Shown here piece by piece: positions 1-5,120 of a DNA stretch of 5,120 nucleotides. Numbering within the stretch: the stretch's first letter is position 1; each line of letters starts with the position of its first letter. The position numbers and the translations under genes were made by a program. This stretch comes from Rubrobacteraceae bacterium. GTDB lineage: Bacteria; Actinomycetota; Rubrobacteria; Rubrobacterales; Rubrobacteraceae. The stretch covers positions 1-5,120 of the forward strand of contig JARDZQ010000173.1 in the NCBI GenBank assembly GCA_029240775.1, in the 5' to 3' direction. A model generated the notes under the pieces. The model was not told where the DNA came from. It ran no database searches and saw nothing but the letters and a program-made list of their open reading frames with translations.

Positions 1-1
1 C

Positions 2-145
2 GAGCGGCTGGTAGCGGCGATGTGCCTCTGCGTTGGGATAGAGTCGCTTGTGGTGCTGCGCGACGTGTGCGGCCTGGAGGCCGGAGAGGCCGAGGAGGTG
101 GCTCGCTGGGCTGCGTTCGCGCTGCTCAGGGTTAGCATAGACTGA
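2..145 (+). CDS. TetR-family transcriptional regulator, C-terminal fragment
   Basis: The frame starting at base 2 is open from the window edge to TGA at 143-145 and gives 47 residues. The stretch GIESLVVLRDVCGLEAGEAE followed by EVARWAAFALLR resembles the end of the ligand-binding domain of TetR regulators, where a (G)IESL..LRDV.GL...EA motif is followed by a helix with a conserved RW. The N-terminal helix-turn-helix and most of the protein lie outside the window, so neither operator nor ligand can be inferred. TetR proteins usually repress adjacent efflux genes, and the rest of this window is transporters. However, this gene is convergent with them, so regulation of the cluster is only a guess. 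Its last 14 bases overlap the 3' end of the broken aminotransferase frame on the other strand. The family call is fairly good for such a short piece, but no specific subfamily is recognisable. Confidence 0.7.
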   Translation, partial: ERLVAAMCLCVGIESLVVLRDVCGLEAGEAEEVARWAAFALLRVSID

Positions 146-947
146 GATCCCGACGGTGAGCTCTCCGGAGGCGGCCAGGATGTGTCGTAACTCCGGCGCG
201 ACGTTTGGTTGGACTCTCTAGGTTCGGTCGTTCGAAACCGGCCCTCGGTGCAAAGCCTGCTATACCCTGGAGAGGGCCGCGCAGGTACTTGCGGCCGGTC
301 GCCGAGAGCATGTCGCAACCGATGGCCTCCACGTCTATAGGGAGCTGGCCGATCGACTGGCAGGCGTCGAGCAGGTAGAGGATGCCGGCCTCGCGCGCGA
401 CCTCTCCTACCTCGGCTGCCGGGTTTACCAGCCCGCCGTTGGTCGGGGCGTGGGTGATGGAGATCAGCTTCACGCGCTCGTCTACCATCTCGCGCAGGGC
501 TTCGACGGAGAGCTGGCCATGCTCTTCGTTGGGGACTGGCTCGACCTTCGCGCCCGTCCTGCGCGCCAGCTGCAGATAGGCTATGTAGTTGCTCGCGTAC
601 TCGGCCATCGCGGTCAGGATGCGGTCGCCGGGACCGAGGTGTACCGAGTAGAAGGCCATGTCCCACGCCCGCGTGGCGTTCTCGACCACGGCGATCTCGT
701 CGGGGTGGCAGCCGATCAGGGCTGCAGTCGCGTCGTAGACGCGCTCGATGGCGGCCCTGGATCTTTCGGCCGCTTCGTAGCCCCCGATCCTAGCCTCCAG
801 CCTGAGGTGGGAGACGGTGGCATCCACTACCGGCTCGGGCATGAGCGAGGCCCCCGCGTTGTTGAAGTGCACGACCTCCTCGCACCCCGGGGTCTCACGC
901 CGCGCGCGAGAGAGGTCAGCACGAGAAAACCCGCCTTTCAACGACAT
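132..947 (-). pseudogene. class V PLP-dependent aminotransferase (cysteine desulfurase/epimerase-like), C-terminally truncated
   Basis: Residues 1-225 are a clear class V aminotransferase fold. They include an N-terminal FNNAGASLMP motif (28-37), ITHAPTNGG (164-172) with the PLP-stacking His166, LLDACQSIGQ (192-201) with Asp194 and Gln197 for the cofactor, and SATGRKYLRGP (215-225) with the Schiff-base Lys220. Relatives (cysteine desulfurases, isopenicillin-N epimerase-like and EgtE-like lyases) are about 380-400 residues and continue after RGP with a (R)GTGFLYV strand and a C-terminal domain of over 100 residues. Here the match stops near base 272. A 46-residue tail of unrelated, Arg-rich sequence follows to TAA at 132-134, and I could not find the missing domain in other frames. 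The ATG at 945-947 is well supported by GGAG with 6 nt spacing. It lies 27 nt downstream of the RhtA-like exporter, so it was probably cotranscribed with it. The exact reaction cannot be assigned. Because the substrate-binding C-terminal domain is missing, a non-functional remnant is more likely than a short enzyme. Confidence 0.8.
239..279. repeat. 8-bp inverted repeat at the aminotransferase break point
   Basis: CGGCCCTC at 239-246 is matched by its perfect reverse complement GAGGGCCG at 272-279, with 25 bases between the arms. The right arm encodes the Arg-Gly-Pro of the last recognisable family motif, and the unrelated tail begins inside the repeat. No T-run follows on either strand and the loop is long, so this is a poor intrinsic terminator. 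It may be the scar of the rearrangement or a chance match in GC-rich DNA. Confidence 0.4.
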
Positions 948-953
948 CCCCTT

Positions 954-957
954 CTCC
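954..957 (-). promoter_or_regulatory. ribosome binding site of the aminotransferase remnant
   Basis: On the - strand GGAG is followed by 6 nt and then ATG at 947-945. This supports the chosen start and shows that the 5' end of the broken gene is undamaged. Confidence 0.55.
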
Positions 958-974
958 GGTATACGTGGGCCATC

Positions 975-1961
975 CTAGCCGGGTTTCTCCCTGAACCGGG
1001 AGGCGCCGGCGGCCGCGACGGTGACGAGCAGTATCGCCGCGATCACGCGTCCCCCCAACCTCTCTCCGAGGACGACGAAGCCTATGAGGGCGGCGACGGC
1101 GGGCTCGAGGCTCATGAGCACCCCGAAGACGCGGGCGGGCAGCTTGCGCAGAGCCTCCAGCTCGAAGGAGTAGGGGATCGCCGACGAGAGCATGGCTACG
1201 GCGAAGCCTGCGAGGAGCAACCCCGGGTCTAGGAGCGCCGTGCCGCCGCCGGAGATCCCGACCGGCACGAGCGCCACGGTGGCGACGCACAGCGCGATGA
1301 CTAGCCCCGTCCCGCCGGGGAAGGCGTTGCCGGTGCGAGCGCTAAGGAGGATGTAAGAGGCCCAGAACAGCCCGGCAAGGAGCGCGAGTGCCACGCCGAC
1401 GGGGTCGAGGTTAGCGTCTCCCAGGATGTTCAGCGGAGCGAGGAGCAGGATGCCGGCCGCCGCGAGCACGGCCCAGATCAGGTCCATCAGGCGTCGGGAG
1501 CCCGCGACCGCGACGCCGAGGGGGCCGACGAACTCCAGCGTGACGGCGACGCCGAGGGGAATCCTGTCCAGCGCCAGGTACAGCGTGAGATTCATAGCCC
1601 CCAGTACGAGACCGAAGAGGGCCGCGACGAGGTAGTCGCTGCGGGTGTAGCCCTTCAGAGAAGGGCGCCACAGGACGAGCAGCACGAGCGCCGCGAACCC
1701 GATGCGCAAAAAGACCGTACCCGTCGGGCCGAGCTCGTCGAAGAGTCCTTTCGCGATGGCGGCGCCGAGCTGGACGGAGCCTATGGAGAGCAGCACGAGC
1801 CCCGTCGGGGGGAAAGCTCCAGCGGTGTCGTTGAGCCGTCCGAGGCTCCGGACGGTAGCTGGTTTTCCGTTCGGCGGTATCTCGATCCCTCCGTCGTTTG
1901 CGTGAATGGCTGACGCCCCGAAGAGGGCGTTCCCGCTCCGAGGCGCGGGCAAGTTTACCAC
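975..1961 (-). CDS. EamA/DMT-family exporter, RhtA-like (threonine/homoserine exporter homologue)
   Basis: This is an inner-membrane drug/metabolite-superfamily transporter with two EamA repeats and about ten hydrophobic helices between residues 52 and 321. It aligns from memory to E. coli RhtA along its length. Shared landmarks are SIGSVQLGAAIAKGLF (59-74), the IPLGVAVTLEFVGPLGVAV block (134-152), LFWASYILLSAR (198-209), and SSAIPYSFELEALRKLPARVFG (259-280) with VLMSLEPAVAAL (281-292). RhtA exports threonine and homoserine; the substrate here is inferred. The longest frame starts at GTG 1961 with TTG 1952 as an alternative, and both have poor ribosome sites. They give about 50 residues before the first helix, against roughly 10-15 in E. 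coli. A strong GGAGGG at 1892-1887 instead faces ATA at 1880-1878, which would give a 301-residue protein, close to the 295 of RhtA. The start is therefore uncertain. An in-frame TAG (1982-1980) separates this frame from the MFS remnant. The aminotransferase remnant follows 27 nt later. Confidence 0.88.
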   Translation of the reverse strand: MVNLPAPRSGNALFGASAIHANDGGIEIPPNGKPATVRSLGRLNDTAGAFPPTGLVLLSIGSVQLGAAIAKGLFDELGPTGTVFLRIGFAALVLLVLWRPSLKGYTRSDYLVAALFGLVLGAMNLTLYLALDRIPLGVAVTLEFVGPLGVAVAGSRRLMDLIWAVLAAAGILLLAPLNILGDANLDPVGVALALLAGLFWASYILLSARTGNAFPGGTGLVIALCVATVALVPVGISGGGTALLDPGLLLAGFAVAMLSSAIPYSFELEALRKLPARVFGVLMSLEPAVAALIGFVVLGERLGGRVIAAILLVTVAAAGASRFREKPG

Positions 1962-1979
1962 CGGCGAGGAGGCTCGGGG

Positions 1980-2219
1980 CTACCCCTCCGGCGCGACCCC
2001 AGGGCCCTTCGAGCGCGTCCCGAGGAACGCGCCGGCGCCCTGTCCGAGGTATATCGCCGAGGCGTTCAACGAGAGGGCGAAGACGGTCACCAGGTGTCCC
2101 GCGGTCGCCACGGAGACCGAGAGGTCCTCGGCACCGCCCTCCAGGAGGCCCACAAAGACGAAGCTGCCGGTGCCGATGGCGAAGGTCCCGAGGGCCAGCA
2201 CGAGGAGCCGGTTATTCAA
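1980..2219 (-). pseudogene. MFS transporter (DHA1-type) remnant with internal deletion
   Basis: This 79-residue frame begins at TTG 2219-2217 behind a good AAAGGAGAGG site. Residues 1-48 (RLLVLALGTFAIGTGSFVFV, then GLLEG, EDLSVSVATAGHLVTVFAL) look like the N-terminus and first helix region of a DHA1-type MFS exporter of about 400 residues. Residues about 49-66 (SLNASAIYLGQGAGAFLG) look like a motif from near helix 10-11 of the same kind of protein. The roughly 300 residues that should separate them are missing, and the two halves are joined in frame near 2070-2080. The last residues (TRSKGPGVAPEG) do not resemble an MFS C-terminus, and TAG follows, so the 3' end is degraded too. A working transporter is impossible with about two helices. 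It lies 48 nt downstream of the small membrane protein gene and just ahead of the RhtA-like gene. Both halves are recognised from pattern memory, not alignment. Confidence 0.72.
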
Positions 2220-2220
2220 G

Positions 2221-2230
2221 CCTCTCCTTT
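2221..2230 (-). promoter_or_regulatory. ribosome binding site deciding the TTG start of the MFS remnant
   Basis: On the - strand AAAGGAGAGG ends one base before TTG at 2219-2217. No ATG or GTG nearby is better placed, and the encoded protein starts with a typical MFS N-terminus from that codon. The remnant therefore keeps its translation start. Confidence 0.6.
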
Positions 2231-2252
2231 CGCGGTGGTCTACGGACGCCGG

Positions 2253-2258
2253 ACTATA
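2253..2258 (-). promoter_or_regulatory. possible -10 element upstream of the MFS remnant
   Basis: The 48-nt gap between the small membrane protein and the MFS remnant holds TATAGT on the - strand, 33 nt before the TTG start. It sits in locally AT-rich sequence that is unusual for this window. No good -35 hexamer is present 16-18 nt upstream, so an internal promoter is only a possibility. Confidence 0.2.
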
Positions 2259-2267
2259 CAGAGCGCT

Positions 2268-2483
2268 CTAGAACAGGATTATCGCGGATGCGGACAGCAA
2301 GAGCACAGCGACCGTAACGGCGACGAAGCCGAGGCCGAGATCCAGCATCACGCCCTCCGCGGGCGGCGTCTTGGGGTCGCGCACCTTCCTGTGGATGTTC
2401 AAGCCGATCCAGCTCAAAGTCGCCGCGACGAGTAGCTCGGCGGCCGCGAGCGGCGGCACGTTCGGTACGGCGAGGATCTCCAT
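2268..2483 (-). CDS. small two-helix membrane protein, unknown function
   Basis: This 71-residue protein starts at ATG 2483-2481; a TTG one codon earlier is possible. Two hydrophobic segments, about 9-29 and 48-71, flank a polar linker (HRKVRDPKTPPAEG, 31-44) rich in positive charge. By the positive-inside rule the linker would be cytoplasmic and both ends outside. The protein ends directly after the second helix (SASAIILF). The start overlaps the stop of the upstream MFS gene by one base (TGATG), so translation is probably coupled. I do not recognise the family. Its length and arrangement would suit an accessory subunit of the neighbouring transporter or an orphan membrane protein, but nothing in the sequence decides this. 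The coupled start and clean two-helix pattern make it a likely real gene. Confidence 0.68.
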   Translation of the reverse strand: MEILAVPNVPPLAAAELLVAATLSWIGLNIHRKVRDPKTPPAEGVMLDLGLGFVAVTVAVLLLSASAIILF

Positions 2484-3676
2484 CAAGGGACCTCAGGGCG
2501 TTTCTTCTGCTTCTGGTGTCCCTGGCCCACGCTCCCCGCGAGAAGCACGATCGCCGCGCTCAGGGCGACGACGATGAAGAGAGCCCCGCCGAGGCCCACC
2601 GCCTCAGCCGCGAACCCGATGGAAGGGGGGCCGACGAGGAACCCGAAGTAGCCTGTGGTCGCGACGGCGGCGATAGCGGGGCCGGCAATTTTCGCCCGCC
2701 CGGCGGCGCTGAGGGCCGCAGGGAAGATGATCGAGAACCCGAGCCCGGCGCAGCCAAAGCCGACCAGGGCGGCCACAGGCTGTGCTACCGTGAGGGAGAC
2801 CCCGAGCCCCAACACCGAGACGGCTCCTCCCGCCCGCACGAGCGCTACCGGCCCGAAGCGCGCGATGAGCCGGTCCCCGAGGAGGCGTCCGGCGACCATG
2901 GTGGCCGAGAAGGCGGCGAACCCGGCGGCTGCGAGGCCTGGGCCCGTCCCGAGCGTGCCGTTCAGGTAGACGGCGCTCCAGTCGGCCATCGCGCCCTCCC
3001 CGAGCAGGACGCAGAAGGAGATCACGCCGAGCCCCGCCAGCGCCCGCGTCGGCCGGGCGAAGGCGGGATCTCCGCCCTCGCCCCTGTCGACGCCGGCGGG
3101 CAGCATCTGTCCATAGGCGATCACGAACGCCACGAGAGAGAGGCCGGCCACACCGGCGAAGTGCGGTGCCACGCCGACGCCCGCGGCCGCGACGGCGCCG
3201 CCGGCGGCAGCCCCCGCGAGCCCGCCGAGGCTGAACGCGGCGTGGAAGGAGGACATGATCGGGCGCCCCTGCCCCTTTTCGACCGCGACCGCCTGGGCGT
3301 TCATGGAGACGTCGAGCGACCCGGTGGCGGCCCCGACGAGGGCGAGGGCCGGCAGGAGCAACGCGAGGCTGGGGGCTATGGCCAGGAGCGGCAACGCCAG
3401 GGAGTACGCCAGCGCCGTCGCCCCGACCACCGGGCGGCTGCCCAGGCGGGACACGAACCAACCCGCGAGCGGCATCGAAACGAGCGAACCGACCGACATC
3501 CCGAGCAGCGCGATACCCAGCAGCCCCTCACCAAGACCCAGCTTCTCCTGCACCGCGGGTATCCGGACCGCCCAGCTCGCGAACCCGAAGCCGCTGAGGA
3601 AGAAGATCCCGAGCACCGCAAGCCGCGCCGCCGACAGCGAACGACTGGTGATCGAGCCGTGTCTCATAGCATCCAT
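2483..3676 (-). CDS. MFS transporter, MosC/YbjJ-like
   Basis: This 397-residue inner-membrane carrier has about 12 hydrophobic helices and a charged central loop (about 192-212) between the two six-helix halves, which is the usual MFS length and layout. Landmarks of the MosC/YbjJ group are visible: ASWAVRIPAVQEKLGL (33-48), GSLDVSMNAQAVAVE (119-133), RPIMSSFHAAFSLGGLAGA (138-156), LLGEGAMADWSAVYL (224-238), and GYFGFLVGPPSIGF (342-355). MosC was described in rhizobial rhizopine utilisation and YbjJ is an uncharacterised E. coli carrier, so the substrate is unknown. The tail (GQGHQKQKKRPEVP) is polar and lysine-rich. ATG 3676 was chosen. Its ribosome site is weak, and ATG 3667 three codons later is equally possible. 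The gene lies 30 nt downstream of the DHA2 exporter and its stop overlaps the next start, so the three genes are probably one operon. Confidence 0.9.
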   Translation of the reverse strand: MDAMRHGSITSRSLSAARLAVLGIFFLSGFGFASWAVRIPAVQEKLGLGEGLLGIALLGMSVGSLVSMPLAGWFVSRLGSRPVVGATALAYSLALPLLAIAPSLALLLPALALVGAATGSLDVSMNAQAVAVEKGQGRPIMSSFHAAFSLGGLAGAAAGGAVAAAGVGVAPHFAGVAGLSLVAFVIAYGQMLPAGVDRGEGGDPAFARPTRALAGLGVISFCVLLGEGAMADWSAVYLNGTLGTGPGLAAAGFAAFSATMVAGRLLGDRLIARFGPVALVRAGGAVSVLGLGVSLTVAQPVAALVGFGCAGLGFSIIFPAALSAAGRAKIAGPAIAAVATTGYFGFLVGPPSIGFAAEAVGLGGALFIVVALSAAIVLLAGSVGQGHQKQKKRPEVP

Positions 3677-3706
3677 CCTACGAGAGGGTAGCAGGCCCGG
3701 GCGATA

Positions 3707-5120
3707 TCACGCGTCTGCCTTGCCGGTCATCCGCTCCTCGCCGCGCATCAGAAACAGCGGAACCAGAGCTCCAGTCACGGCGAGCCCCACAGCGACGTAG
3801 AAAGCGGTCCTGAACCCCTCGACGAGCGCGGCGGCGGTAGCCACCCCGCCGCCCGTCAGGGCCTCCGTGCGAGCCGCTGCGACAGTGATGAGGAGAGCCA
3901 GGCCGAGAGCCGTGCCGATCTGCGCCGAGGAGTTGAGTACCCCGGAGGCGAGCCCGCGCTCCCCCTCTTCTACAGCCGAGGTCCCGCGGGTCGTCGAGGC
4001 GACCGCCGAGCAGCCCAGGGCGAGCCCGGAGAGAACGGCGTTGGAGATCACGTAGGTCAGACCACCCTCCGCCGATATGCCGACGATAACCAGCGTCGAG
4101 ACGGAGATGCCCAGCAGCCCGAGCGCCATGGTGCGTCTCGCGCCGAGACTCCCCGTGAGCCGGGAACCCAGGAAGGAGCCCACCACGACCGACAGGCTGA
4201 AGGGCAACCCCAGGAGCCCCGCCTGAGCCGGGGAGTAGGCGAGAACCCCCTGCAAATAGAGGACGGCGATGACGCCCACCGGGCTCGTCGTCGCCGTGTT
4301 CGTGAATGCCACCAGAGCCGAGCCGGAGAGGCCCCGAGAGCGAAAGACTCGTAGCGGGACCAGCGGGTCTGCCACGCTCCGCTCGACGAAGAGGAAGGTC
4401 GCGAGCAGCACAAGCGCGAAGGCCACCGCAGCCAAAGTGAAGGGGGAGCCGAAGCCTGCCTCTTCCGCCTGCGTAAAGCCGTATACGAGCAGGAACAGCC
4501 CCGCCGTGACGGTCACCGCCCCCCACACGTCGAGCCCGCGCGCCGCTCTCTCCCCACGGCCAGCCTCGAGCAGGACGAAAGAGAGCGCTATGCTCACCAC
4601 GCCGATGGGCACATTGATGAAGAAGATCCAGGACCACCCCAGGCTGTCGGTGATGAAGCCGCCGAGGACGAGCCCGGCCGCACCCCCGCCGGCCGCCACC
4701 GCCGTCCACACGCCCATGGCGAGGTTCCGCTCGCGGCCTTCAGGAAAGGTACCCGAGATGATGGCGAGCGCCGCCGGGGCGACGATCGCCGCCCCGAGGC
4801 CCTGAGCGGCCCTGAAGGCCACGAGCATTGGCGGCGAGCCAGCCAGCCCGCAGGCGAGCGAGGAGGCGGTAAACAGGACGAGCCCCAACACGAACATCCT
4901 GCGCCTCCCGTAGAGGTCGGAGAGCCTCCCCGCCAGCAGCAGGAACCCCCCGAAGCAGAGCACGTAGGCCGTGATGACCCACTGCAAGTCTTCCGGCGCG
5001 AAGCCGAGCTCCCGCCCCACCACAGGCAGAGCGACGATCACGGCGTTGATGTCCAGTACGTCTACGAACTGCGCCACACATAACAGGGCGAGCGCCGCCC
5101 ATCGGCGCGTTTCCTTACCC
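3707..5120 (-). CDS. DHA2-family MFS drug exporter (EmrB/QacA type), 5' end outside window
   Basis: The frame is open to the right edge, giving 470 visible residues. The codons before GTG 5077 (GKETRRWAALALLC) complete the first helix, so that GTG is not the real start; few residues can be missing. Numbering from the edge, landmarks are VLDINAVIVALPVV (21-34, motif D1), AGRLSDLYGRRR (63-74, motif A, the helix 2-3 loop), FRAAQGLGAAIVAPAALA (102-119, motif B with Arg103), GGGAAGLVLGG (144-154, motif C of antiporters), WSWIFFINVPIG (162-173), and GERGLASGVLNSSAQIGTAL (386-405). About 14 helices are expected. Members export drugs, dyes or secondary metabolites using the proton gradient; the substrate here is unknown. 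Motif C has Leu where the usual GPxxGG proline sits, a variant I recall from other actinobacterial members. This is the most upstream gene of the cluster in view, so any main promoter lies beyond the window. Confidence 0.92.
   Translation of the reverse strand, partial: GKETRRWAALALLCVAQFVDVLDINAVIVALPVVGRELGFAPEDLQWVITAYVLCFGGFLLLAGRLSDLYGRRRMFVLGLVLFTASSLACGLAGSPPMLVAFRAAQGLGAAIVAPAALAIISGTFPEGRERNLAMGVWTAVAAGGGAAGLVLGGFITDSLGWSWIFFINVPIGVVSIALSFVLLEAGRGERAARGLDVWGAVTVTAGLFLLVYGFTQAEEAGFGSPFTLAAVAFALVLLATFLFVERSVADPLVPLRVFRSRGLSGSALVAFTNTATTSPVGVIAVLYLQGVLAYSPAQAGLLGLPFSLSVVVGSFLGSRLTGSLGARRTMALGLLGISVSTLVIVGISAEGGLTYVISNAVLSGLALGCSAVASTTRGTSAVEEGERGLASGVLNSSAQIGTALGLALLITVAAARTEALTGGGVATAAALVEGFRTAFYVAVGLAVTGALVPLFLMRGEERMTGKADA

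Noticed and set aside
146..215. A - strand reading (VAPELRHILAASGELTVGIS, then VYANPE) in the convergent region that looks protein-like
   Set aside because: It has no start codon after the in-frame stop near 215, I could not match it to any family, and it runs on into the antisense of the TetR gene. It could be the relic of a third gene but cannot be supported.
221..245. TTCGAAA flanked by partly complementary bases, like a tRNA T-arm or an att fragment
   Set aside because: The putative T-stem pairs at only two or three of five positions, and no acceptor, anticodon arm or CCA can be found around it.
450..1232. A 260-codon + strand open frame across the aminotransferase and exporter 3' end
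   Set aside because: Low-complexity composition, no recognisable domain, and it spans two supported genes on the opposite strand.
2260..2269. 10-bp palindrome AGAGCGCTCT at the end of the small membrane protein gene
   Set aside because: It is short, has no loop or T-run to act as a terminator, and no second copy was noticed to suggest an operator.
2516..3691. A 391-codon open frame on the + strand opposite the MosC-like MFS gene
   Set aside because: Its translation is very rich in Arg, Glu, Gly and Pro with no family motif. It mirrors the codons of the well-supported MFS gene on the other strand, a common artefact in GC-rich DNA.
3678..4709. A 343-codon - strand open frame inside the DHA2 gene
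   Set aside because: Shifted-frame reading of the DHA2 exporter, Arg/Gly-rich, without membrane helices.

Overview
The window is GC-rich and densely packed with genes, with GTG and TTG starts used beside ATG. This suggests a high-GC Actinomycetota. A Rubrobacter-like thermotolerant lineage would fit the protein style, but that is an impression from residue patterns, not a test.

Layout: a TetR-type regulator enters from the left edge on the + strand and ends at 145. Everything else is on the - strand and is read from right to left. First comes a DHA2-type (EmrB/QacA) 14-helix drug exporter running off the right edge (3707-5120). Next are a MosC/YbjJ-type MFS transporter (2483-3676), a coupled small two-helix membrane protein (2268-2483), an MFS remnant with a large internal deletion (1980-2219), an RhtA-like EamA amino-acid exporter (975-1961), and a class V PLP-dependent aminotransferase/desulfurase-like gene (132-947). 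That last gene loses its family match just after the PLP lysine. Gaps between the - strand genes are -1 to 48 nt, so they could form one transcription unit. No gene-free stretch exceeds 300 bases.

Function: the block is almost entirely efflux. It holds three full-length-type transporters of different families, a fourth in ruins, and one soluble PLP enzyme placed directly behind the amino-acid-exporter homologue. The TetR fragment at the convergent end is a possible regulator, but its DNA-binding half and targets lie outside the window.

The most notable theme is decay. The MFS remnant joins helix 1-2 sequence to what looks like helix 10-11 sequence in frame. The aminotransferase lacks about its last third. 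The RhtA-like gene has a strong Shine-Dalgarno sequence facing an ATA codon exactly where a family-length start would be expected. I found no convincing new biological system here. No insertion sequence, CRISPR array, RNA gene or origin was seen.
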